Made by a program: the position numbers and the translations under genes
Shown here: piece after piece, positions 1-6,102 of the stretch
Layout of the letters: each line of letters starts with the position of its first letter
Position numbering within the stretch: position 1 is the first letter of the stretch
Source of the DNA: Anaerolineales bacterium
Lineage (GTDB): Bacteria > Chloroflexota > Anaerolineae > Anaerolineales > Villigracilaceae
DNA length: 8,274 nucleotides
Assembly: GCA_016789485.1 (NCBI GenBank)
Contig: JAEURE010000103.1
Coordinates: 1 to 8,274, forward strand
Reading direction: 5' to 3'
The notes under the pieces: generated by a model
The model's database searches: none
Told to the model about the DNA's origin: nothing
What the model saw: only the letters and a program-made list of their open reading frames with translations

Positions 1-422
1 CAGCCTACAAGCAAATTGTGAAGAATAATGATGCAGCAACTACCAAATCAGCATCCGAACCGATGATTGCCAACGTGCAGTTTACAGCCACGCAGGCTCC
101 AACTGCTCAACCTCTTGTGATTTCTCCAGAGCAAGCCACCACGGTTGCCATCGATTTTCTCGGTGACACGAATGTGTATAGCGTCGAGTCCGTCATCTAT
201 GAAAATGCATCTGCGTACCTGGTTACATTTAGCTCCGGTAATTTGGTTTATGTAAGTCCGTCAGGGGAAATCATCGCGAACACCACAGTCCAGCCTGTGT
301 ATGTGGCCGCCTCAAGCAGTGGCGGAGGCGGAGGTGGGGGTGGTGGAAATAACGGCGGCAGCAACAGCGGCGGAGATGACCACGATGACGATCACGACGA
401 ACATGACGACGATGATGATTAA
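1..422 (+). CDS. PepSY-like protein with poly-Gly stretch and Asp/His-rich C-terminal tail (5' partial)
   Basis: The reading frame is open from the first full codon (base 3) with no stop before it, so the gene almost certainly starts upstream; the GTG at 18 has no ribosome-binding site and is not a convincing start. The visible 139 residues begin with a Thr/Ala/Pro-rich linker. A PepSY-like alpha/beta unit follows, with the pattern ISPEQA (helix), then strands around SVESVIYE, AYLVTFSSGNLVYVSPSGEII. The C-terminus has nine consecutive glycines (codons 321-347), an Asn/Gly/Ser stretch, and a final 15-residue tail made only of Asp, His and one Glu (375-419). PepSY domains are usually extracytosolic and often accompany membrane redox or protease-regulating proteins. 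The acidic/His tail could bind divalent metal, which is inference. The next gene starts 13 bases after the stop, and ApbE and a heme membrane protein follow, which supports a redox role. The PepSY assignment is by pattern only. Confidence 0.7.
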   Translation, partial: AYKQIVKNNDAATTKSASEPMIANVQFTATQAPTAQPLVISPEQATTVAIDFLGDTNVYSVESVIYENASAYLVTFSSGNLVYVSPSGEIIANTTVQPVYVAASSSGGGGGGGGGNNGGSNSGGDDHDDDHDEHDDDDD

Positions 423-435
423 AGGATAGAACCTA

Positions 436-798
436 ATGGCTCCTAAAACCAACAATAAATGGTCTGATGTGCAATTGGTGATTGCCACAGTCTCCATGAC
501 ATCCGTGCTGGCGTTCTGGAACATGTTCGCTGGACCGGACAAAATAAAGGCTGACGAAAAAGCCGCGGCACAACAACAGACTCAGTTGATCCCTACAGCC
601 ACAGCATTCATCAGTACACCGCCGCCCACCATGCCTCCGCCTGGATACACCATCCTCTTTGGAGGGGAAGCCCCAAAACCACAGGTTATCGTTGTGCAAC
701 AACCCAAGGGCGGTGGTGGTGGTGGCGGAGGAGAGGGCGGCGGCAATAATGATGGCGGCGCGGCGGCGCAGCCAGCCACATCCACCGGCTCTTCCTAA
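436..798 (+). CDS. Small single-helix membrane protein with Pro-rich and poly-Gly regions
   Basis: A 120-residue protein I do not recognise as a named family. A short polar N-terminus is followed by one hydrophobic helix at about residues 12-32, then a charged Lys/Asp segment and a Gln/Thr/Pro-rich stretch with PPPTMPPPG at 62-70. A short beta-like segment (QVIVVQQP, 83-90) leads to eight glycines and a Gly/Asn/Ala/Ser tail. The helix may be an anchor or an uncleaved signal, and the rest is probably a flexible extracytosolic arm. An AAAGGA motif lies about nine bases before the ATG. The stop codon overlaps the ApbE start (TAATG), so translation of the two is probably coupled. Its glycine run resembles that of the preceding gene product, which hints at a shared surface or assembly role. 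The function is unknown; its place in the operon suggests an accessory of the redox module. Confidence 0.75.
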   Translation: MAPKTNNKWSDVQLVIATVSMTSVLAFWNMFAGPDKIKADEKAAAQQQTQLIPTATAFISTPPPTMPPPGYTILFGGEAPKPQVIVVQQPKGGGGGGGGEGGGNNDGGAAAQPATSTGSS

Positions 799-1715
799 TG
801 CAGCAACGCCTGTCTTTTCGCGCCATGGGCTGCAATATGCTCGCTATTCTTGAAAAGGATTTCGAATCTGCGCCTGCGGTTTTGACGGATGTTCCTGACT
901 GGTTCGAAGATTGGGAACAATCCTTTAGCCGCTTCCGGCCTACCTCAGAGCTGTCTCTGCTTAATCAAACATTCGACCAGCCGATTCATGTCAGCGATGC
1001 GTTCTGGGAAGTATTCCAAACCGCTTTGTGGGCAGATGAATTTACAGAAGGGCTCGTTACTCCAACAGTGTTGGATGCGATGCTCGAAGCAGGCTACAAC
1101 CAGCCCTTTGAACGAATGCAAAAATATCAGGCCAACTCCATTCTGCAAACCTCTCTGGAAATCCCCCTGCTCTCGATGGTGATCGCAGACAACACCGCGC
1201 AGACGATCAACCTCCCGCGTGGAGTACATCTTGATTTTGGAGGCGTGGCAAAAGGCTGGTGTGCGCACCAGGCAGTGGAACGCTTGAAGGAACAGGGTCC
1301 ATGTTTGGTCAATGCAGGCGGCGACATTGCCATCAGCGGTTCCCAAAACAATGGAGATCCGTGGTTGATCGGCATATCGAATCCTTTCAAAGAAGAAGCG
1401 GACCTTGAAGTCATCCACGTACATCGCTGCGGAATTGCTTCTTCCGGAAAAGACCGCCGCCATTGGAATCGAAACGGTGTATTTCAACACCACATCATTC
1501 ACCCGCAGACAGGCTCACCCGCTGAAACAGACCTGCTGCGAGTGACGGTGATCGCCCCCACCGTTATGGAGGCTGAGGCTGCAGCAAAAACGGTCTTCAT
1601 TCTCGGCTGCAAAAATGGACTGGAATGGATCGAAGATCATTCAGATCTCGCCGCTGTGCTGATCCTTGAAAGCGGCGAGATCATTCACAGCCAGCGCATG
1701 CAAAGTTACCTGTAA
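798..1715 (+). CDS. apbE: FAD:protein FMN transferase (ApbE family, divergent subtype)
   Basis: ApbE enzymes transfer FMN from FAD onto a Ser/Thr of target flavoproteins, using Mg2+. The 305 residues cover the whole fold: RAMGC near residues 8-12, a FSRFRPTSELSLLN block at 43-56, GLVTPTV at 85-91, LDFGGVAKGW at 145-154, LVNAGGDIAISG at 170-181, PWLIGISNP at 188-196, GIASSG at 212-217, HHIIHPQTG at 231-239 and the final EAEAAAKTVFILG at 258-270. Several usual polar positions differ: Thr replaces Asp in the G-x-x-DPTV block, His follows the AKG motif where Asp is common, and Glu260/Lys264 occupy the place of the usual Mg2+-binding Asp and Thr. This suggests a subfamily variant rather than a dead gene, because the remaining blocks are intact. 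There is no signal peptide or lipobox, unlike the exported ApbE of many Gram-negative bacteria. The start overlaps the upstream stop (TAATG). The downstream heme protein is a likely functional partner. Confidence 0.93.
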   Translation: MQQRLSFRAMGCNMLAILEKDFESAPAVLTDVPDWFEDWEQSFSRFRPTSELSLLNQTFDQPIHVSDAFWEVFQTALWADEFTEGLVTPTVLDAMLEAGYNQPFERMQKYQANSILQTSLEIPLLSMVIADNTAQTINLPRGVHLDFGGVAKGWCAHQAVERLKEQGPCLVNAGGDIAISGSQNNGDPWLIGISNPFKEEADLEVIHVHRCGIASSGKDRRHWNRNGVFQHHIIHPQTGSPAETDLLRVTVIAPTVMEAEAAAKTVFILGCKNGLEWIEDHSDLAAVLILESGEIIHSQRMQSYL

Positions 1716-1719
1716 GGAG
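1714..1719 (+). promoter_or_regulatory. Ribosome-binding site that sets the start of the ferric-reductase-like gene
   Basis: AAGGAG lies six bases before the ATG at 1726. It favours this start over an in-frame ATG at 1666, which lies inside the ApbE gene and would add 20 non-hydrophobic residues. The site overlaps the ApbE stop codon (TAA, 1713-1715), so the two genes are adjacent in one operon. Confidence 0.8.
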
Positions 1720-1725
1720 AGTTTC

Positions 1726-2457
1726 ATGAACCAGAATCAAACTCAGTTCAACGAGTCGTCGATAAGTTTACAATCCGTAATCCTTTTTCTGTTCGCTTCG
1801 GCAACCGGCATGCTGGTGGCCGTTCTACTTTTACCCATTGTTCTCCCCAACATGGAATTTTCATTGTCAGGCGACGCCCCCAAAGCCTATTGGTATCTTT
1901 CGCGTGGAACGGCATTCGTCTCCCTGTCACTGCTTTGGATCTCGATGGCACTCGGCTTGGGAATCACCAACAAAGCAGCCCGCTTTTGGCCGGGTCTGCC
2001 TGCCACCTTCGCCATTCATGAGTACGTCAGTCTATTAGGCCTGGCGTTCGCCGCATTTCATGCCTTTATAATTCTCGGCAACCATTACATCCAATTCACC
2101 CTTTTGCAATTGCTCGTCCCCTTCAGCACTGTGGACTATCGTCCGTTCTGGGTCGGCATTGGTCAGATCGGTTTTTATATTTGGGCGATTGTCGCCGTCA
2201 GTTTTTACATTCGTCCGGTCATTGGGCAAAAGTTCTGGCGCTTTCTTCATTACGCCAGTTTTGGGATGTACGTACTTGGGATCGCACACGGAATCTTCAG
2301 CGGCACAGACACAAGCATGAGTTGGGCGCAAAATTATTACTGGTTCTCTGCTGGCAGTCTGATCTTTCTATTCACCGCCCGCGTCATCGGAAGTTTATTG
2401 GATTTTCTCTTCCCGGCCAAAAAACAAGTGCCCACCCCGCGTCCCACACAGGGATAA
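1726..2457 (+). CDS. Ferric-reductase-like six-helix heme-b membrane protein
   Basis: A 243-residue integral membrane protein of the ferric reductase-like transmembrane (FRD/YedZ-MsrQ-like) superfamily. About six helices are visible, near residues 17-40, 55-79, 95-117, 143-163, 172-192 and 203-228. The diagnostic feature is two histidine pairs in separate helices: His98 and His112 (14 apart) and His175 and His188 (13 apart). This is the arrangement that holds two stacked b hemes in the superfamily and moves electrons across the membrane. The protein ends soon after the last helix with a Lys/Pro-rich tail and has no FAD- or NAD(P)H-binding domain, so electrons must come from, and go to, separate partners. 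Encoded directly after apbE in the same operon, it probably exchanges electrons with a covalently flavinylated protein (inference). Its substrate is unknown; metal reduction, quinone oxidation or methionine sulfoxide repair are all possible. Confidence 0.88.
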   Translation: MNQNQTQFNESSISLQSVILFLFASATGMLVAVLLLPIVLPNMEFSLSGDAPKAYWYLSRGTAFVSLSLLWISMALGLGITNKAARFWPGLPATFAIHEYVSLLGLAFAAFHAFIILGNHYIQFTLLQLLVPFSTVDYRPFWVGIGQIGFYIWAIVAVSFYIRPVIGQKFWRFLHYASFGMYVLGIAHGIFSGTDTSMSWAQNYYWFSAGSLIFLFTARVIGSLLDFLFPAKKQVPTPRPTQG

Positions 2458-2491
2458 CTGATTTTGTTTTCCTGAGCATTTCCCACGCTAT

Positions 2492-2533
2492 AAAAAAACA
2501 GCGCAGATTCAAAAGAATCTGCGCTGTTTTTTT
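2492..2533. terminator. Bidirectional intrinsic terminator between convergent operons
   Basis: Perfect 19-bp inverted repeat (2492-2510 and 2515-2533) with an AAAA loop. The stem core is CAGCGCAGATTC, flanked by seven A on the left and seven T on the right. Either transcript forms a GC-rich hairpin followed by U residues. It lies 34 bases past the stop of the ferric-reductase-like gene and overlaps the stop codon (2532-2534) of the opposing lipoprotein gene. Confidence 0.92.
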
Positions 2534-2918
2534 ATTTAACCACCACAGTGAATGTGATTGTCTGCTCTGCTTCCGCCGAAATGTCCGGCGGATAGTATCC
2601 CAAGGTGATGCTTGTCTCACCCGCTGCCACAGCCTTGAAAACCCACACATCCGTACCGCCGGAGCCAACGGTCTGCAAGCCATCTGCCTTGTAGTTCTTC
2701 GAAACAAACTCCACCACACGTTCATCCAACTCGCCAACCAACTCCCAGTGATAGCCCGTGGTTGGGTTGGAATCAAGAATGATCTTGAACTCTTTTCCAA
2801 CCGCCGCTTCGAGTTGCCTGGCAGGGTCTGACACCTGCAATTCATCGGCTGCCTCCCTCCCGCCGCATCCCGAAAGCACAAGAACAGATACAAAGAACAT
2901 CATCAGGATTTTTCTCAT
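2532..2918 (-). CDS. Chagasin/I42-family peptidase inhibitor-like lipoprotein
   Basis: A 128-residue protein. It has a lipoprotein signal: a hydrophobic stretch at 4-16 and lipobox LSGC with the lipidated Cys at 18. The mature part matches the chagasin-type inhibitor fold (Pfam inhibitor I42), an immunoglobulin-like domain that blocks papain-like cysteine proteases. The hallmark loop NPTTGYHW is at 51-58, and a Gly-rich loop followed by a strand (GSGGTDVWVFKAVAAGETSITL) at 85-106. The third inhibitory loop, usually carrying an Arg-Pro-Trp motif after the L-x-Y strand, reads GYYPPDISAE here, so the Arg and Trp are absent and activity is uncertain. The start has AAGGAG six bases upstream. The gene begins 14 bases after the kinase stop, so the two are co-transcribed. 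The target could be a secreted or host/competitor protease; alternatively the domain is only a structural relative. Confidence 0.85.
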   Translation of the reverse strand: MRKILMMFFVSVLVLSGCGGREAADELQVSDPARQLEAAVGKEFKIILDSNPTTGYHWELVGELDERVVEFVSKNYKADGLQTVGSGGTDVWVFKAVAAGETSITLGYYPPDISAEAEQTITFTVVVK

Positions 2919-2932
2919 TCGTGTCTCCTTAA

Positions 2933-4810
2933 TTAATTGGTAAATTGACTTTCTTCCTTTGGCAGCGTGAAAAAGAATGTGGAACCCTTTCCCGCTTCGC
3001 TCTCGACCCAGATCCTGCCGCCGTGGACTTCGATAATTCTCTTAACGATGGCAAGCCCCACTCCTGATCCTTCGCTCAATGGATCAAGTTTATCAAAGAG
3101 ACCAAAGATGCGTCCCTGCAATTCCTGCGGAATGCCGATGCCGTTGTCGCGCACGAAGAAGATCGGGAAACCGTCCTCCTCTCCATCACACCCGATCTCG
3201 ATCTGCGGGTCAGGCTGACCACCCATGAATTTGGACGCATTGTCGAGCAGATTTTGCAGGACCTCCGTCAGACGCTGGTGATCTCCAAAAACAGCTGGCA
3301 GATTTGGCTGCAGAGTGACCGTGATACGGCCTGCGTCAAGCTGCCCGTGTACAAGTTCCTTCGCATTGTTCACCAATTCTTCAAAGAGAATCATCTGCGA
3401 CGGGTGGATGATGCGCCCAACACGCGAAAGTTCAAGCAGGTCAGCGAGCAGGGAATGCATTTTGCTGACCGCATCCCGAATGCGCTGACAATCCTCCTTG
3501 AAACGTCCCAGGTTATTTGCAAGCACATCCGCTTCCAGATAACCGAGAAACCCATTGATAGTGACCAATGGCGATTTCAGGTCATGAGAGACGGTGTAAG
3601 TGAAACGCTCAAGCTCGGCATTCTTTGTCTCCAATTCCTTGATGAGTTCCTCACGGAGGTGTAACTCATTTTGTAAATCGTTGAACAACTGGGAATTTTC
3701 AAGCGCCAGGGCAACCTGGTTGGCGAATACAACCGCCAGCTCGGCATGATGTTCATTGAATTGACCTTTTTCATTTCCATCCATGGCAATGATGCCGATG
3801 ATCTTTCCGCGTGTTTTGAGCGGAATCGCCAGCCAGGAATTGACATAGGTATGCGGCTCTTCATGGAAATCCGTGAGTTCCTCCTGCACATTATTATTCA
3901 AGATGTATGGAACTTCACCCTTCAGAATGGGTAATGCCGAGTTGGTCTCGTCTGTTTGAAATACAATGTTGCCTTCCACCATAGGCGGCGGAAGGTTACG
4001 GCCGACCAGCAGCTTTTGCAGGTCGCCTTCCACCCTCCATACCGATGCTGTGTCATATGGGATGACCCGCCGAATCTGATCCAGAACCTGTTGGATGATC
4101 TCAGTGAACTCAAAGGTGCCGACGATGCTGGCGAGACTCTCGCGCAGGGTTTCTGATTCAGCATTCTTTTCCTCCAGTTTACGGATCAGTTCTTCTCGGT
4201 GTTGTTCAGTACGTTTTTTTTCTCCAAGTTCATTTTGCAATTTCACAAAGTTCTTGAAGGTTGTCTCTGCCAACAAGCGTGCCATTACAGCAGTAAGGAT
4301 AATGATGATAGCCGCGGACAGAAAATCCCCGGGCACGCTGCGGATTAAAGGAACAGGTGTGTAAACGGAGTTCAACTCTCCAAAGACCAGCCATCCAGTG
4401 CAGACAACCACAAGCCCGGTCAGGAAAACCATCGTGCGTTGTTTTGCCGCGAGGCTGGCTACAATCAGTATGGCTGGGTATGCCAGCACACTGATGTGGT
4501 GTATGCCCAATCCATTCGTGGCAAGCATCGTATTTAATGTGATCAGTACAATGGAAAGAAAGACAGCGGCAATCTCAAACTTTTGGCGATGGACCAACAG
4601 ATAAGTCGCTGCAACAGGAATGAGACCAGCCAGCATCAACAGCGCCGCAGTCGTATTATTCGTCTCCTGGACGATAAATATCCCGGCAACCATTCCCGCC
4701 ACAACCAGGGAAATAAAAAAATAAAATATATTTGTAATTTGGCGAACATCCCCATAGATTTCACCGAGGGGGAGCGGTCTTTGATATTCTTTGCGGGATG
4801 TAGTGTTCAT
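2933..4810 (-). CDS. Membrane-bound GAF-domain sensor histidine kinase
   Basis: A 625-residue sensor kinase that autophosphorylates on histidine and passes the phosphate to a response regulator. About six membrane helices lie within residues 26-180 (near 26-47, 54-73, 78-96, 104-121, 125-143, 162-180). A coiled-coil linker follows at about 185-225, a GAF domain at about 225-372, and a second short coiled coil at 375-402. The HisKA dimerisation domain has the H-box SHDLKSPL, with phosphoacceptor His409. The ATPase domain shows the N-box (NLLDNASKFM, 520-529), G1 box DNGIGIP (555-561), F-box GLFDKL (570-575) and G2 box GSGVGLAIVK (581-590). All catalytic boxes are intact. No HAMP or receiver domain is seen and no response regulator gene is adjacent, so its partner is encoded elsewhere. 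An AAAAGGA motif nine bases upstream supports the start. The inhibitor-like lipoprotein gene follows in the same operon. The ligand of the membrane and GAF parts is unknown. Confidence 0.95.
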   Translation of the reverse strand: MNTTSRKEYQRPLPLGEIYGDVRQITNIFYFFISLVVAGMVAGIFIVQETNNTTAALLMLAGLIPVAATYLLVHRQKFEIAAVFLSIVLITLNTMLATNGLGIHHISVLAYPAILIVASLAAKQRTMVFLTGLVVVCTGWLVFGELNSVYTPVPLIRSVPGDFLSAAIIIILTAVMARLLAETTFKNFVKLQNELGEKKRTEQHREELIRKLEEKNAESETLRESLASIVGTFEFTEIIQQVLDQIRRVIPYDTASVWRVEGDLQKLLVGRNLPPPMVEGNIVFQTDETNSALPILKGEVPYILNNNVQEELTDFHEEPHTYVNSWLAIPLKTRGKIIGIIAMDGNEKGQFNEHHAELAVVFANQVALALENSQLFNDLQNELHLREELIKELETKNAELERFTYTVSHDLKSPLVTINGFLGYLEADVLANNLGRFKEDCQRIRDAVSKMHSLLADLLELSRVGRIIHPSQMILFEELVNNAKELVHGQLDAGRITVTLQPNLPAVFGDHQRLTEVLQNLLDNASKFMGGQPDPQIEIGCDGEEDGFPIFFVRDNGIGIPQELQGRIFGLFDKLDPLSEGSGVGLAIVKRIIEVHGGRIWVESEAGKGSTFFFTLPKEESQFTN

Positions 4811-4863
4811 GGTCTTTATTCCTTTTCAAGTTTTTGCGACCATATGCACTTCAATTTTACTGT

Positions 4864-4881
4864 GTGTTTCCATTGAAACAC
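4864..4881. promoter_or_regulatory. Inverted repeat over the -35 box, candidate operator
   Basis: GTGTTTC-CATT-GAAACAC: perfect 7-bp arms with a 4-base spacer, covering the TTGAAA -35 box (4873-4878) of the propeller gene promoter. Its size and symmetry fit a dimeric repressor site, and it lies in the spacer shared with the divergent kinase gene, so one factor could control both. The regulator is unidentified and chance cannot be excluded. Confidence 0.4.
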
Positions 4882-4901
4882 CTTTTATTTTATGATATAC
4901 T
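4873..4901 (+). promoter_or_regulatory. Sigma-70-type promoter with extended -10 for the Asp-box propeller gene
   Basis: TTGAAA (4873-4878) and TATACT (4896-4901) are separated by 17 bases, the optimal spacing. A TGA triplet directly before the -10 makes an extended -10 element. Transcription would start near 4908, leaving a leader of about 34 bases before the ATG at 4942. I could not find an equally good promoter for the divergent kinase gene in the AT-rich spacer 4811-4941. Confidence 0.7.
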
Positions 4902-4930
4902 AAATAGAACATTTATTCTGTTAATGGTAC

Positions 4931-4936
4931 AGGAGG
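4931..4936 (+). promoter_or_regulatory. Ribosome-binding site that sets the start of the propeller gene
   Basis: AGGAGG lies five bases before the ATG at 4942. The reading frame is open further upstream to 4834, but that extension would run through the promoter at 4873-4901 and has no ribosome-binding site. Confidence 0.85.
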
Positions 4937-4941
4937 CTGAA

Positions 4942-6102
4942 ATGAGTAAAAAGGTAATGGTCTTCGTCGGAACCAGCAAGGGCGGCTTTATCTTCAACAG
5001 CGACGCCAAACGCAAAAAATGGCAGCAAAGCGACATACAATTCAAAAGCTGGAATGTGATGCACATGCAGTTGGATCCTCGCGACAACCGCCTGCATGCG
5101 GCGGTCAATCATTTTGTTTATGGACCGACCACGCATTATTCAGATGATTTCGGAAAAACATGGACTCAGGCCAAACAAGTTCCCGCAATTGGGCGCGCCT
5201 CAAAATCTGGACGTCCGCTGGGTACACCGCAAGAGGCGGAAGCCTCCGCTGAGGGCGCATCTCCCGAGATTCAGCCTGAGAAACTGATCAAGATCTGGAA
5301 CATCAAGCCCGGGCGCGAAAATGAAGCGAACGTCCTGTATGCGGGCGGTGAACCTGCCTGTTTGTTCATCTCCAAAGACCGCGGTGAGACGTGGAGTCTC
5401 AACGAAGGATTCTTCGATCATCCGCACCGTGGAACGTTCTTTCCCGGCAATGGCGGGTTATGCCTGCACACAATTTTGCTCGACCCCACAAATGAAAAGC
5501 GCATGTTCATTGCCATCTCAACGGGCGGCTGTTACCGCACAGACGACGGCGGACAGACATGGAAACCATTCAACAAAAATGTGCGCGCCGATTTTCATCC
5601 TGAAAAATTCCCGGAGTATGGTCAATGCGTGCATAAGATGGCAATGCATCCCGCGAACCCGAATGTGTTGTACCAGCAAAATCACTGCGGCATCTATCGC
5701 AGCGACAATGCCGGCGAAGATTGGATCGACATTGGCGAAGGGAAACTGCCCTCACGCTTCGGCTTCCCTATCTCTGTTCACCCAACGGATCCGAAAACGA
5801 TTTACATCGTGCCTGAGGAAAGCGACGAATATCACATGAGCGTGGATGGAAAGCTTGTCGTCTGGCGCAGCCGGGATGCAGGCGAAACATGGCAGCCGTT
5901 GACAAAGGGATTGCCCGAGCGCGCACATGTGGACGTGCTGCGGGAAGCCATGTCTACGGATAGTTTTGAAGACGCCGGTATTTACATCGGCACAAATACA
6001 GGTCAATTATTTTATTCGCGCGACTCCGGAGACAGTTGGGAATTACTTGCAGACTACCTGCCACCGATCCATTCTGTGGAAGCGGCGGTGGTGGAAGGAT
6101 AA
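4942..6102 (+). CDS. Asp-box (BNR/sialidase-like) beta-propeller protein, probably cytosolic
   Basis: A 386-residue protein with six Asp-box repeats of the S/T-x-D-x-G-x-x-W type, starting at residues 67 (SDDFGKTW), 144 (SKDRGETW), 200 (TDDGGQTW), 254 (SDNAGEDW), 310 (SRDAGETW) and 359 (SRDSGDSW). Most are followed by blade strands with HP-x-(D/N)P or LDP turns (DPRD 45-48, DPTN 181-184, HPANP 236-240, HPTDP 280-284). This is the sialidase/sortilin-type propeller often labelled exo-alpha-sialidase or BNR-repeat protein in databases. I see no sialidase arginine triad or FRIP motif, so glycosidase activity should not be assumed. There is no signal peptide or membrane segment: the protein starts MSKKVMVFVGTSKG. 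A Pro/Glu/Ala-rich insertion lies at about 90-113. The role is unknown; a scaffold or ligand-binding propeller is most likely. It has its own promoter and runs convergent to the next gene. Confidence 0.9.
   Translation: MSKKVMVFVGTSKGGFIFNSDAKRKKWQQSDIQFKSWNVMHMQLDPRDNRLHAAVNHFVYGPTTHYSDDFGKTWTQAKQVPAIGRASKSGRPLGTPQEAEASAEGASPEIQPEKLIKIWNIKPGRENEANVLYAGGEPACLFISKDRGETWSLNEGFFDHPHRGTFFPGNGGLCLHTILLDPTNEKRMFIAISTGGCYRTDDGGQTWKPFNKNVRADFHPEKFPEYGQCVHKMAMHPANPNVLYQQNHCGIYRSDNAGEDWIDIGEGKLPSRFGFPISVHPTDPKTIYIVPEESDEYHMSVDGKLVVWRSRDAGETWQPLTKGLPERAHVDVLREAMSTDSFEDAGIYIGTNTGQLFYSRDSGDSWELLADYLPPIHSVEAAVVEG

Noticed and set aside
582..785. Minus-strand proline-rich open frame
   Set aside because: It is the reverse complement of the glycine-repeat DNA of the small membrane protein gene, so the proline runs are an artefact of GGN codons.
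798..840. Cys12 of ApbE (AMGC) as a lipoprotein anchor
   Set aside because: There is no hydrophobic signal stretch before it; the segment is the conserved N-terminal MG-x block of the ApbE fold.
945..1502. Long minus-strand open frame (185 codons) opposite apbE
   Set aside because: It is antisense to a clearly conserved enzyme, has no ribosome-binding site, and the translation has no recognisable domain or signal.
2181..2831. Plus-strand open frame crossing the end of the ferric-reductase-like gene and the terminator
   Set aside because: It runs through a strong terminator hairpin and overlaps two real genes in other frames; the product is low-quality and Cys/His/Arg-rich.
4834..4941. Upstream extension of the Asp-box propeller protein by 36 residues
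   Set aside because: The extension would contain the promoter and has no ribosome-binding site, whereas the ATG at 4942 has a perfect one.
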